Below are positions 9,143-16,191 of a stretch of 64,000 nucleotides of DNA, in pieces (position 1 is the stretch's first letter; each line of letters opens with the position of its first letter). This DNA comes from Acidobacteriota bacterium (GTDB lineage: Bacteria; Acidobacteriota; Terriglobia; Terriglobales; Acidobacteriaceae): NCBI GenBank assembly GCA_013289795.1, contig JABCZH010000012.1:1-64000 (forward strand). The letters run 5' to 3'. A program made the translations under genes and the position numbers. The notes below the pieces were generated by a model. The model saw nothing but the letters and a program-made list of their open reading frames with translations, ran no database searches and was not told the DNA's origin.

Positions 9143-11301
9143 AGCGCTTGTCCAGTCTTGCCCTGTGTGTGCTGTGGATCGCGCTGATTTTTGGTGTTGC
9201 CGTAAACCGAACCCAGGCACAGGCAGCCCCGCCTGCGGCCCCCTCGCAGGAGCAAGCCCAGAAGCCCGCGGCCCAGCCCTCCGAAAAAGATGCCAAGGAC
9301 GCCGACGATGATGACGATGACAAGGACATTTTCACTCCCGAGCCCGCCCCAACCCTGCCTCCGGGAATGACTGGGTCGGATGCGAACGATCCCCGCTCCA
9401 AGCTCTCACCAGGACTCTACGACGCGGGCGAAGCTGCCATGGGCATTCAGCACCTCCTGCTGCTCAAAAAGCCGGACGCGTTTCAGCTCGGCACCACCGA
9501 TCCCGACGATCCCAAAGTAGACAAGGTCATGGCCCAGTTGGTTCCACGAAGCGGCAAGAAGATTCCCCAGCCGGCGCATTTGCTGATCGCGCAACTGGCC
9601 TTTAGCAATTCCGACCTTGCTTTCCAGGGCGATCACCTGTTTCAGGGAAACTTTTATGGCATGAGTATCTACGACATCTCCAATCCGGCGAACACGAAAT
9701 TGCTGACCTCCATGGTCTGCCCCGGCGGACAGGGCGATGTCTCCGTCTACAAGAATCTGATGTTCATGTCGGTCGAAATGCCCAACGGACGCCTCGATTG
9801 CGGGGTTGACGGATTTCCGCCGGAACCGCTTCTCCCCGCAGATGCGGAAAAGGACAAAGACAAAGACAAAGACGCCGCGAAAGAAAAAGATAAAGACCAG
9901 GCCAGCGACGACAAGAATAAAGACAAAGTCGTAGACAAAGAGGAAGAAAAGAAGAAAAAACATCCCATCCCGGTCGCGCAAAAAGACCGTTTCCGCGGGG
10001 TAAGAATCTTCGATATCTCCGACATCAAGAATCCGAAGCAAGTCGCAGCTGTCCAGACTTGCCGCGGATCCCACACTCATACTCTGGTGACCGATCCGAA
10101 CGACAAAGACAACGTCTACATCTATGTGTCGGAAACTTCCTTCGTCCGTCAGCCCGAAGAACTCGCCGGCTGCTCCGGAGAAAAAGCGGACAAAGATCCG
10201 AATACGGCGCTATTTCGTATCGACGTGATCAAAGTTCCCCTGGCTGCGCCCCAGGACGCGAAGATCGTATCCAGTCCGCGCGTGTTCATCGACCCCCACA
10301 CCAGCGCCATCAATGGCCTGAATAACGGCGGCACGCATGGCAAGAAGGGCCCGGTGAAGCCGGAGGACAGCGACCAGTGCCACGACATCACCGTGTACTC
10401 GGCGCTGGGCTTGGCAGCCGGTGCCTGCTCCGGGAACGGAATTCTGCTCGACATAAAAGACCCGGTACACCCCAAGCGAGTCGATGCCGTGAATGATCCC
10501 AACTACTCCTACTGGCATTCGGCGTCGTTCTCGAACGATGGCAGTAAGGTCGTGTTCACCGACGAATGGGGCGGCGGCCTGGGAGCGCGCTGCCGTGCCA
10601 ACGATCCCAACCACTGGGGCGCGGATGCCATCTTCCGCCTGCACGACGACAAGCTGAGTTTCGCGAACTACTACAAACTGCCCTCCGCGCAGGGCGACAC
10701 CGAAAACTGCGTCGCCCACAATGGTTCCCTGATCCCGGTTCCAGGCCGCGATATTGAAGTGCAGGCTTGGTACCAGGGTGGGGTCTCAGTCATGGACTTC
10801 ACCGACCCGGCGAACCCCTTTGAGATTGCCTACTTCGATCGCGGCCCGCTGGATCCGAAAATCCTGGAACTCGGCGGCGAGTGGTCTGCCTATTGGTACA
10901 ACGGCTACATTTACGGTTCGGAAATTGCCCGCGGCCTGGACGTATTTCAACTGACTCCGACCAAATTTCTGACCCAGAACGAAATCGACGCAGCCAGAAC
11001 TATTCGCGTGGCTGGCCTGAACGTGCAGAACCAGCAAAAGATCGCGTGGCCGGCAAAGCTGGTCGTAGCCAAAGCCTATGTGGACCAGTTGTCGCGATCG
11101 CAAGCTCTGCCGGCAAGCCGGATCAGCGAGCTTCAGAGGGCGATTACCCGCTCCGAGAGGCTGCACTTGAGCAAGGCCAGCGTGGCGAAATTGAAGGCCA
11201 TGGCGCCTGCGCTCGAAAAGAGTGCGACCGCCGCCAAGACTCCAGCCGACGCCACGCGCATGCACGCACTGGCAGAAGTCCTACAGCATCCCTCCGCCTG
11301 A
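9139..11301 (+). CDS. LVIVD-repeat beta-propeller exported protein
   Basis: This 720-residue protein has a signal peptide (about 1-30, ending RTQAQ), then an Ala/Pro/Gln-rich and Asp-rich linker, then a propeller. LVIVD-like units read GMSIYDISNPANTKLL, GVRIFDISDIKNPKQV, ILLDIKDPVHPKRV and VSVMDFTDPANPFEI. A Lys/Asp/Glu-rich insert of about 50 residues (about 235-280) interrupts the propeller. Conserved CRGSHTHT and CHDITVY segments and several His could bind metal. The C-terminal about 120 residues are helical. The start overlaps the DUF305 stop (ATGA) with GGAG upstream, so the products probably act together in the periplasm. The process is unknown. Confidence 0.85.
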   Translation: MKRLSSLALCVLWIALIFGVAVNRTQAQAAPPAAPSQEQAQKPAAQPSEKDAKDADDDDDDKDIFTPEPAPTLPPGMTGSDANDPRSKLSPGLYDAGEAAMGIQHLLLLKKPDAFQLGTTDPDDPKVDKVMAQLVPRSGKKIPQPAHLLIAQLAFSNSDLAFQGDHLFQGNFYGMSIYDISNPANTKLLTSMVCPGGQGDVSVYKNLMFMSVEMPNGRLDCGVDGFPPEPLLPADAEKDKDKDKDAAKEKDKDQASDDKNKDKVVDKEEEKKKKHPIPVAQKDRFRGVRIFDISDIKNPKQVAAVQTCRGSHTHTLVTDPNDKDNVYIYVSETSFVRQPEELAGCSGEKADKDPNTALFRIDVIKVPLAAPQDAKIVSSPRVFIDPHTSAINGLNNGGTHGKKGPVKPEDSDQCHDITVYSALGLAAGACSGNGILLDIKDPVHPKRVDAVNDPNYSYWHSASFSNDGSKVVFTDEWGGGLGARCRANDPNHWGADAIFRLHDDKLSFANYYKLPSAQGDTENCVAHNGSLIPVPGRDIEVQAWYQGGVSVMDFTDPANPFEIAYFDRGPLDPKILELGGEWSAYWYNGYIYGSEIARGLDVFQLTPTKFLTQNEIDAARTIRVAGLNVQNQQKIAWPAKLVVAKAYVDQLSRSQALPASRISELQRAITRSERLHLSKASVAKLKAMAPALEKSATAAKTPADATRMHALAEVLQHPSA

Positions 11302-11331
11302 GCTGCTGCGCCAGCGACGGATCGATGCTGA

Positions 11332-11367
11332 TTGAATCACACATCAGCATGTGTAATAATCTACACA
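11332..11367 (+). promoter_or_regulatory. vapBC promoter and overlapping operator palindromes
   Basis: TTGAAT (11332-11337) and AATAAT (11355-11360) are spaced 17 bp. Two interlocked inverted repeats cover the promoter: ACACAT-cagc-ATGTGT (11339-11354) and TGTGTA-N6-TACACA (11350-11367). VapBC complexes usually bind such palindromes to repress their own operon. The predicted transcription start falls on or next to the A of the vapB ATG. Confidence 0.6.
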
Positions 11368-11579
11368 TGGCAACCAATCTGGCGCTGGATGACAAACTGA
11401 TCGAAGAGGCGCGGCGCGCGGGCGCTCACAAGACCAAGCGGGAAGCTGTGACTGCGGCGCTCGACGAGTACGTCCGGCGCAGGAAGCAGGTGCGCCTGCT
11501 CGAAGCCTTTGGCACTTTCGACTTTGACCCCGCGTACGACTATAAGGCCGAACGGCGCAGAGGTAAGACCCGCCGATGA
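11367..11579 (+). CDS. vapB: VapB-type antitoxin
   Basis: This 70-residue antitoxin of the DUF2191/VapB group has an N-terminal ribbon-helix-helix (ATNLALDDKLIEEARRAGAHKTKREAVTAALDEYV) split here as ATNLALDDKLIEEAR and KTKREAVTAALDEYV. A basic linker and a toxin-wrapping tail with FDFDPAYDYK follow. It binds DNA as a dimer and neutralises the PIN-domain toxin. ATG 11367 fits the family N-terminus; the in-frame ATG at 11349 would add six residues inside the operator. No Shine-Dalgarno sequence is present, consistent with leaderless translation. The stop overlaps the toxin start (ATGA). Confidence 0.88.
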   Translation: MATNLALDDKLIEEARRAGAHKTKREAVTAALDEYVRRRKQVRLLEAFGTFDFDPAYDYKAERRRGKTRR

Positions 11580-11986
11580 TGGTCCTGGTGGACACTCCCG
11601 TCTGGTCGCTGGCGTTGCGCCGGAAACGTGAGGACTTGAACCCCCAGGAGCAGCATCTGACGCAAGCCCTGGCAGAGTTAATCCGCGAAGGCCGGGCGCA
11701 GTTGCCGGGGATGGTCCGCATGGAATTACTGTCTGGCATTCGCGAGCCAGAGCGCTTCCGCAAGCTGCGCGACTATCTAAGCGCATTCGAGGATCCGCAG
11801 ATGGAAGTGAAGGACTATGAAGAAGCGGCGCGAATAAGTAATCAGTGCCGCACCAAGGGCATCGCCGGTTCGGCAATCGATTTCCTGATCTGCGCGCTGG
11901 CCCGGCGGCACAACTGGCATATCCTCACCACCGACCGTGACTTTGAACGCTACGCCAAGCTGCTGGACGTGAAACTGCTGGAATAG
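11576..11986 (+). CDS. vapC: VapC PIN-domain ribonuclease toxin
   Basis: This 136-residue PIN-domain protein has the acidic metal-binding residues in the expected places: Asp6 (LVDTPVWS), Glu50 (VRMELLSG), Asp102 (SAIDFLICALA) and Asp120 (LTTDRDF). VapC toxins are Mg-dependent RNases that cut tRNA or rRNA when not bound by VapB. It overlaps the antitoxin gene by 4 bases and the pair is intact. A strong terminator follows at 12083. Confidence 0.92.
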   Translation: MMVLVDTPVWSLALRRKREDLNPQEQHLTQALAELIREGRAQLPGMVRMELLSGIREPERFRKLRDYLSAFEDPQMEVKDYEEAARISNQCRTKGIAGSAIDFLICALARRHNWHILTTDRDFERYAKLLDVKLLE

Positions 11987-12022
11987 TGCTGGTGCCCATC
12001 CTGGAGCTATGCTGCTGGCGAT

Positions 12023-12036
12023 GGCACGAAAGTGCC
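12023..12036 (+). other. GGCAC-GAAA-GTGCC hairpin
   Basis: This is a perfect 5-bp stem with a GNRA-type tetraloop, 36 bases after the vapC stop and before the terminator. It may stabilise the 3' end of the vapBC mRNA. Confidence 0.35.
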
Positions 12037-12082
12037 TTTGCAAAGAACACTTCAAAGGAGTACAACGTTAGCGACTCCGAGG

Positions 12083-12113
12083 GGGGCCGCGGCGCGAGCC
12101 GTGGCCCCTTTTT
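12083..12113 (+). terminator. Intrinsic terminator after vapBC, just before the Z1 gene
   Basis: GGGGCCGCGGC and GCCGTGGCCCC form an 11-bp stem (one G-T pair) with a GCGA loop, followed by five Ts. It lies 27 bases before the Z1 helicase start, so the Z1 gene needs read-through or a promoter within the terminator region. Confidence 0.85.
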
Positions 12114-12139
12114 CCATGCAATATTGAAAGGTGGTTTGA

Positions 12140-14002
12140 ATGACGCCTGGAATTGATTTAGCAAAGTTCAAAGACAAGGCGAAGCTGAAGGGTCGCTACG
12201 CGAAGCAGCTTCAGAGACTTCAGGCCAAGGCCATCGCCACAGACTCCATCGAACTGGCGGTAAACGCAGCGGTTGCGAATATCTCCAAGGATGAGGCCTC
12301 ATCGCTCATCATTTATGGGGAGCCGCAAAGTGGCAAGACGGAGATGATGATTTGCCTGACGGCCAAGCTTCTGGACGAAGGACACGCAACGATAGTGCAT
12401 CTCATGAACGACAGTGTTGACCTGCTGACGCAGAATCTGAAGAGATTCAAAGCTTCAGGACTCGCGCCCGGCCCAAGAAGCCTGTCGGAACTTCTCCAAT
12501 CTTCAGAGACCCAGAACCCCCAAGAGCTGGTCGTGTTCTGCAAGAAGAACTCCCGGGACCTAGATAATCTGATCGGCCGCCTGAAAGGTCAGGGCAACGT
12601 CGTGGTAATTGATGACGAGGCGGACTATGCGACTCCCAACGCGAAGATCAATCAAGGCGCAAAAACAAAGATAAACGAACTGGTAGGAAAGTTGATCGGT
12701 AACAGTGGGCACTACATCGGTGTGACCGCGACACCAGCGAGGCTCAATCTCAACAACACCCTCGAGAACGATACTGCAAAGTGGGTCCGATTCCGGTCGC
12801 ACTCCAAGTACACAGGCCAGGATGTTTTCTTTCCCCTGGACAAGAAAGTGTCGTATCGGCGCAAGTTGCTGCTACAGAGCAGCCCCGATGAAGCGCGAGC
12901 CGCGCTAGTACGATTTCTGGTTACGGTTGCCTACCTGAATTCCCATGTGAACGGTGCTGAGCAAAACTACACTATGCTGGTGCATACGAGCGGCAAAAGG
13001 CAAGACCATGAAGCCGATCGCGCAATGATCGAACACTCCGTGCAAGCCCTCAGAGACACCGACGGCGACGATTTCGGAACGCTAGTCACGCAGGTGCACC
13101 AAGTCGCAGAAGAGCTTTATCCGGATGCGGACGCCGATATCTTGACAGAGTACGTTGTCGCAAATGCCTCACGGGCCGCTCTTGTTGTGCTGAACAGCGA
13201 GCGGGATCGTAAAGCCGTTGGGGACACCGCGACTGAACCGTCGTCGCCTTTCACCATCATTATTGGTGGCAATATCGTTTCGCGGGGTGTCACGTTTCCG
13301 AATCTGATATCTATGTTCTTCACGCGAAACGTCAAACACAAGCTACAGCAGGACACATATATCCAGCGCGCAAGGATGTTTGGGGCCAGAGGGGAATACC
13401 TGAAATACTTCGAACTCACGATCCCGGCCCAACTCTATGCGGACTGGCACAGGTGCTTCATATTTCATAGGCTGGCTCTTGCTACCATCGATAACGACCT
13501 GGGATCTCCAGTCTGGATAGGCGACAAACGCGTTTCGGTTGCTTCGGATTCCAGCATCAACAAGGCGACAGTGGCTCTCGATAAGGGAGAGATGTCCTTT
13601 GGGATGTTCGACTACTCTGGCGATCTCGATGCTGTTGTGCTCAGCTGCCAGAACAGTATCGAAACAATGAAAAGGCTTCGAGAAAAAGTCGGCAATGACG
13701 CTCTGCCCAAGTTCCTGATCGATTACATCCAAGCGACTTCGCCGGATGGCGCGGAGTCTCTGGCGATTCACACGGCTTCCTCGATACAGGGATACAAACA
13801 AAGCGCGAATCAAGAAGCCATTTCCCGGAAAAAGGGCTTTATCGGAAATCCGCAACTTGAGGTGAAGAAGTTCCCGAAGGCTGTTCACCATATCAAGGTG
13901 CTTTACAACGGCAAAGGCAAGGCTAGGCTGTTCTACAAGTTCCAAGGCAGCCTTCAGTTCATACAAAACCTCGGGGGCACCGGCTCGAGCGATGAAGGAT
14001 AA
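12140..14002 (+). CDS. Z1-domain superfamily 2 helicase/ATPase
   Basis: This 620-residue protein has the SF2 helicase motifs in order: Walker A GEPQSGKT (60-67), Walker B IDDEAD (157-162), motif III TATP (196-199) and motif VI QRARMFGAR (409-417). The segment GGNIVSRGVT (376-385) is the signature of the Z1 domain, known mainly from bacterial restriction-like and anti-phage loci, where it accompanies helicase modules. The rest (about 430-620) is helical and poorly defined. It probably moves along or remodels DNA in the cytosol. AGGTGG precedes the ATG. It overlaps the methyltransferase gene, so the two are one operon. MutL, AIPR or nuclease partners seen in some Z1 systems are absent within the pair. 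Confidence 0.87.
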   Translation: MTPGIDLAKFKDKAKLKGRYAKQLQRLQAKAIATDSIELAVNAAVANISKDEASSLIIYGEPQSGKTEMMICLTAKLLDEGHATIVHLMNDSVDLLTQNLKRFKASGLAPGPRSLSELLQSSETQNPQELVVFCKKNSRDLDNLIGRLKGQGNVVVIDDEADYATPNAKINQGAKTKINELVGKLIGNSGHYIGVTATPARLNLNNTLENDTAKWVRFRSHSKYTGQDVFFPLDKKVSYRRKLLLQSSPDEARAALVRFLVTVAYLNSHVNGAEQNYTMLVHTSGKRQDHEADRAMIEHSVQALRDTDGDDFGTLVTQVHQVAEELYPDADADILTEYVVANASRAALVVLNSERDRKAVGDTATEPSSPFTIIIGGNIVSRGVTFPNLISMFFTRNVKHKLQQDTYIQRARMFGARGEYLKYFELTIPAQLYADWHRCFIFHRLALATIDNDLGSPVWIGDKRVSVASDSSINKATVALDKGEMSFGMFDYSGDLDAVVLSCQNSIETMKRLREKVGNDALPKFLIDYIQATSPDGAESLAIHTASSIQGYKQSANQEAISRKKGFIGNPQLEVKKFPKAVHHIKVLYNGKGKARLFYKFQGSLQFIQNLGGTGSSDEG

Positions 14003-14003
14003 A

Positions 14004-15260
14004 ATGGTGAGCATCCACAAGAAGACCATCTACGAAGCCCTCGGCCGTGATTCGGTGCACCCATTTCCTGCTCGCATGGCGCCTGGAATTGCGCTCGAAA
14101 TCATTTCGAAAGCTAAGAGACCGCTTCGGGTGCTCGACCCGATGGTCGGGTCCGGAACCGTCATAGCGCTGGCCCGCCTAAAGAGGCACAAGGCAGTCGG
14201 AGTGGATATCGACCCTCTTGCCGTGCTCATCTCCAAAGTCTGGACAACAGCGGTCGAGGTTGAGGAAGCTAGGTCCAAGGCGCGGGAAGTCCTTGCACGA
14301 GCAAGGAAGATTTTTGCTCAAATGCCACAGCGTGAGGCGTACCCTTCGCGCTCGGACCGAGAAACCCGTCGTTTCGTCTGCTACTGGTTCGACGGATACG
14401 CCCGGCGGCAGCTCTGCTCCCTGGCAATCGCGATAGCACGAGTGCGGAACGAGGCTACGCGTAACGTTCTCTTATGCGCATTGTCGAGGCTTATCATCAC
14501 GAAACAATCCGGCGCTTCGCTGGCGATGGATCTCTCCCACAGCCGTCCACACAAGGCGTTTCGACGAGCGCCGGTGAAGCCTTTCCGCAAATTCCTGTCT
14601 GCGGTGGATCACGTGGCAGAGAATTGCGTCAACAAGAAGGGAACCGGTCGTGGACCAGCACCGCGGGTGCATCTCGGAGACTCCCGGAGCCTTCCCGTTC
14701 GTGGTGGCTCGATCGATCTGGTCGTTACTTCGCCGCCGTATCTGAACGCGATTGACTACATCCGTTGCAGTAAATTCTCACTTATTTGGATGGGCTACCG
14801 AATTCCCATGCTGCGCAAGCTGCGCGGGGACTGCGTGGGGGCCGACGCTACCAAGAACAGTTCAAAGAACGATCCGGACGTCCGCGACATTGTCGCTGCT
14901 TTGAAGCTTAGTCCCGCCCTGGGCACGCGCGACAAAGCAATACTGACCCACTACATCGAGGACATGCATTCGGCCGTCCGTGAGGTTGCACGAGTGCTCG
15001 CTCCTGGTGGCAAGGCAGTATATGTAGTTGGCGAGAACACAATTCGCGGGACGTTCATCCGGAATTCACAAATCATATGTAGTATCGCCAAACTGTGTGG
15101 ATTGAGATTCAAAGAGCGGCGCGTCCGCAAGCTGCCCGCTAACCGTCGATACCTGCCCCCGCCCTCCGCGCCTCGTAAGGCGGCTGCCATGGACGGTCGG
15201 ATGCGTCGGGAAGTTGTGTTGGCATTCCGAAAGCCAAAGCCACGCAAAACAGGGAGGTAG
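14004..15260 (+). CDS. DNA methyltransferase (N4-cytosine/N6-adenine type)
   Basis: This 418-residue protein has motif X-like HPFPARMAP (19-27), the AdoMet-binding motif I LDPMVGSGT (44-52), motif II VGVDIDP (65-71), GDSRSLP and the catalytic motif IV TSPPY (242-246). About 150 helical residues separate motifs II and III and may include target recognition. SPPY in place of DPPY is common for N4-cytosine enzymes but does not settle the base. ATG 14004 follows GAAGGA; ATG 13992, which overlaps the helicase stop by 11 bases, is an alternative. Cotranscription with the Z1 helicase suggests a modification-dependent defence or DNA-marking role. Confidence 0.87.
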   Translation: MVSIHKKTIYEALGRDSVHPFPARMAPGIALEIISKAKRPLRVLDPMVGSGTVIALARLKRHKAVGVDIDPLAVLISKVWTTAVEVEEARSKAREVLARARKIFAQMPQREAYPSRSDRETRRFVCYWFDGYARRQLCSLAIAIARVRNEATRNVLLCALSRLIITKQSGASLAMDLSHSRPHKAFRRAPVKPFRKFLSAVDHVAENCVNKKGTGRGPAPRVHLGDSRSLPVRGGSIDLVVTSPPYLNAIDYIRCSKFSLIWMGYRIPMLRKLRGDCVGADATKNSSKNDPDVRDIVAALKLSPALGTRDKAILTHYIEDMHSAVREVARVLAPGGKAVYVVGENTIRGTFIRNSQIICSIAKLCGLRFKERRVRKLPANRRYLPPPSAPRKAAAMDGRMRREVVLAFRKPKPRKTGR

Positions 15261-15286
15261 GCTAAGCCTTTTCAGGCCGCGCGAAA

Positions 15287-15305
15287 CCCTGCCACCCTGG
15301 CAGGG
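15287..15305. repeat. Perfect 8-bp palindrome after the methyltransferase
   Basis: CCCTGCCA and TGGCAGGG flank CCC. It lies 27 bases after the methyltransferase stop. No T-tract follows, so it is not called a terminator. Confidence 0.5.
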
Positions 15306-15368
15306 AATTGGCAAGCTCTCCAGTTTCAAAACGGAACATTTCGAGGCCAAAAAGACCCTTTTTCCGAC

Positions 15369-15390
15369 TTTGGGGCGAGCCCCAAAAAAC
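15369..15390 (-). terminator. Palindrome with A-tract, terminator-like on minus strand
   Basis: TTTGGGGC/GCCCCAAA with a short GA centre is followed on the plus strand by six As. It has hairpin character on either strand, but a proper U-tract does not follow the stem on either strand, so the role is uncertain. Confidence 0.25.
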
Positions 15391-15582
15391 CTTGTCAAGC
15401 CCCCTTTTCCGTCACTTTCCGTATAAGTTGGTCATTCGAGTCCAAATATAAATTTCGAAATCGTGTCTCACTTACCCTTGCAATTTGCTATTCTGAAAGT
15501 AGGGACATAATTTGGTTCCGATTACTTAGAAAGGCACATTCCTCGGGCCTTCGGCTCTTGGAATGACAAAATTAGAAAAGCG

Positions 15583-15607
15583 CGCGGCCCATGTGGCCGC
15601 GTTTTTT
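15583..15607 (+). terminator. Intrinsic terminator abutting the endonuclease ribosome binding site
   Basis: CGCGGCC and GGCCGCG form a 7-bp stem around CATGT and are followed by six Ts. The Shine-Dalgarno GGAGG of the next gene begins only 3 bases after the T-tract. This suggests attenuation of the endonuclease gene, or insertion of the gene right behind a terminator. Confidence 0.8.
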
Positions 15608-15620
15608 ATTGGAGGAAGAA

Positions 15621-16070
15621 GTGATAGAGACACCGGCAACTGTATTCAAGACCCACAAAGAACGGGGTGAATGGGCAGAGCTATGTTTTATGGCGAAGGC
15701 GGCGGGCAAGGGTATACATGTCCTCCAGCCGTATGGCGATTCACTGGGTTATGACGTGGGTGTGGAGTGTGCCAACAGGATTTTAAGGGTGCAGGTCAAA
15801 TCCACGCTTTATCAACGACCCGGTTGCAAATACTACAGCCTGCATCTACATGGGCATAAGCGGGAACTATATGCTGAGGGTACGGTGGATTTCTTTGCAG
15901 CCTACTTGATCCCCATCGATGCCTGGTACATCTTGCCTTTCGAGAAGATAGCAAAATGCTTGAGCCTTCATCTTGCTCCCCATAGGCCTGACGAGAGGCA
16001 TGCGAAATACCGCGAGGCCTGGCATTTGCTGAAGCCCGAACCCACACTCTCGTCGCAAGTACTTTCGTAA
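15621..16070 (+). CDS. Stand-alone PD-(D/E)XK homing-endonuclease-like protein
   Basis: I chose GTG 15621 because GGAGG lies at 15611-15615; the ATG at 15591 sits in the loop of a terminator hairpin. The 149-residue product matches the compact PD-(D/E)XK fold of group I intron-associated nucleases such as I-Ssp6803I. The four expected active-site residues are present with matching spacing: Glu20 (EWAELCF), Asp45 (GYDVGVE), Gln58 and Lys60 (LRVQVKST). Such enzymes cut a long DNA site to spread their host element. No intron structure or split gene is seen here, so it is probably a free-standing mobile gene. It could also serve the preceding methyltransferase/helicase pair as a nuclease, which is less likely given the terminator between them. 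Confidence 0.8.
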   Translation: MIETPATVFKTHKERGEWAELCFMAKAAGKGIHVLQPYGDSLGYDVGVECANRILRVQVKSTLYQRPGCKYYSLHLHGHKRELYAEGTVDFFAAYLIPIDAWYILPFEKIAKCLSLHLAPHRPDERHAKYREAWHLLKPEPTLSSQVLS

Positions 16071-16133
16071 CTCGAAGATTCGGTTTGCCCAAGATTATCC
16101 TTGTCTAGTCCTCCCTCAGGAAATGACGCTGGA

Positions 16134-16158
16134 CCTTTCATCTATGTGAGATGAAAGG
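16134..16158 (+). promoter_or_regulatory. Leader hairpin upstream of the pseudokinase
   Basis: CCTTTCATCT and AGATGAAAGG form a perfect 10-bp stem around ATGTG, 34 bases before the pseudokinase ATG. No T-tract follows. It may be an mRNA leader element or an operator. Confidence 0.4.
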
Positions 16159-16191
16159 GGGCGTCTTGCTCTGTACGAGGGGTCAGAAGAA

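Larger units (their letters stand above)
15261..15582. other. Non-coding stretch with several hairpins, upstream of the endonuclease gene
   Basis: No gene is seen. The stretch holds a perfect 8-bp palindrome CCCTGCCA-CCC-TGGCAGGG (15287-15305), a TTTGGGGC/GCCCCAAA palindrome followed by As (15369-15390), an AT-rich tract at about 15420-15480 and an imperfect hairpin CATTCC...GGAATG around a TTCG loop (15538-15565). Structure density and the switch to AT-rich DNA suggest a mobile-unit leader rather than ordinary spacer. Confidence 0.5.

Noticed and set aside
15591-15620. ATG 15591 as start of the endonuclease
   Set aside because: It lies in the loop of the terminator hairpin and has no ribosome binding site. 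GTG 15621 with GGAGG is better.
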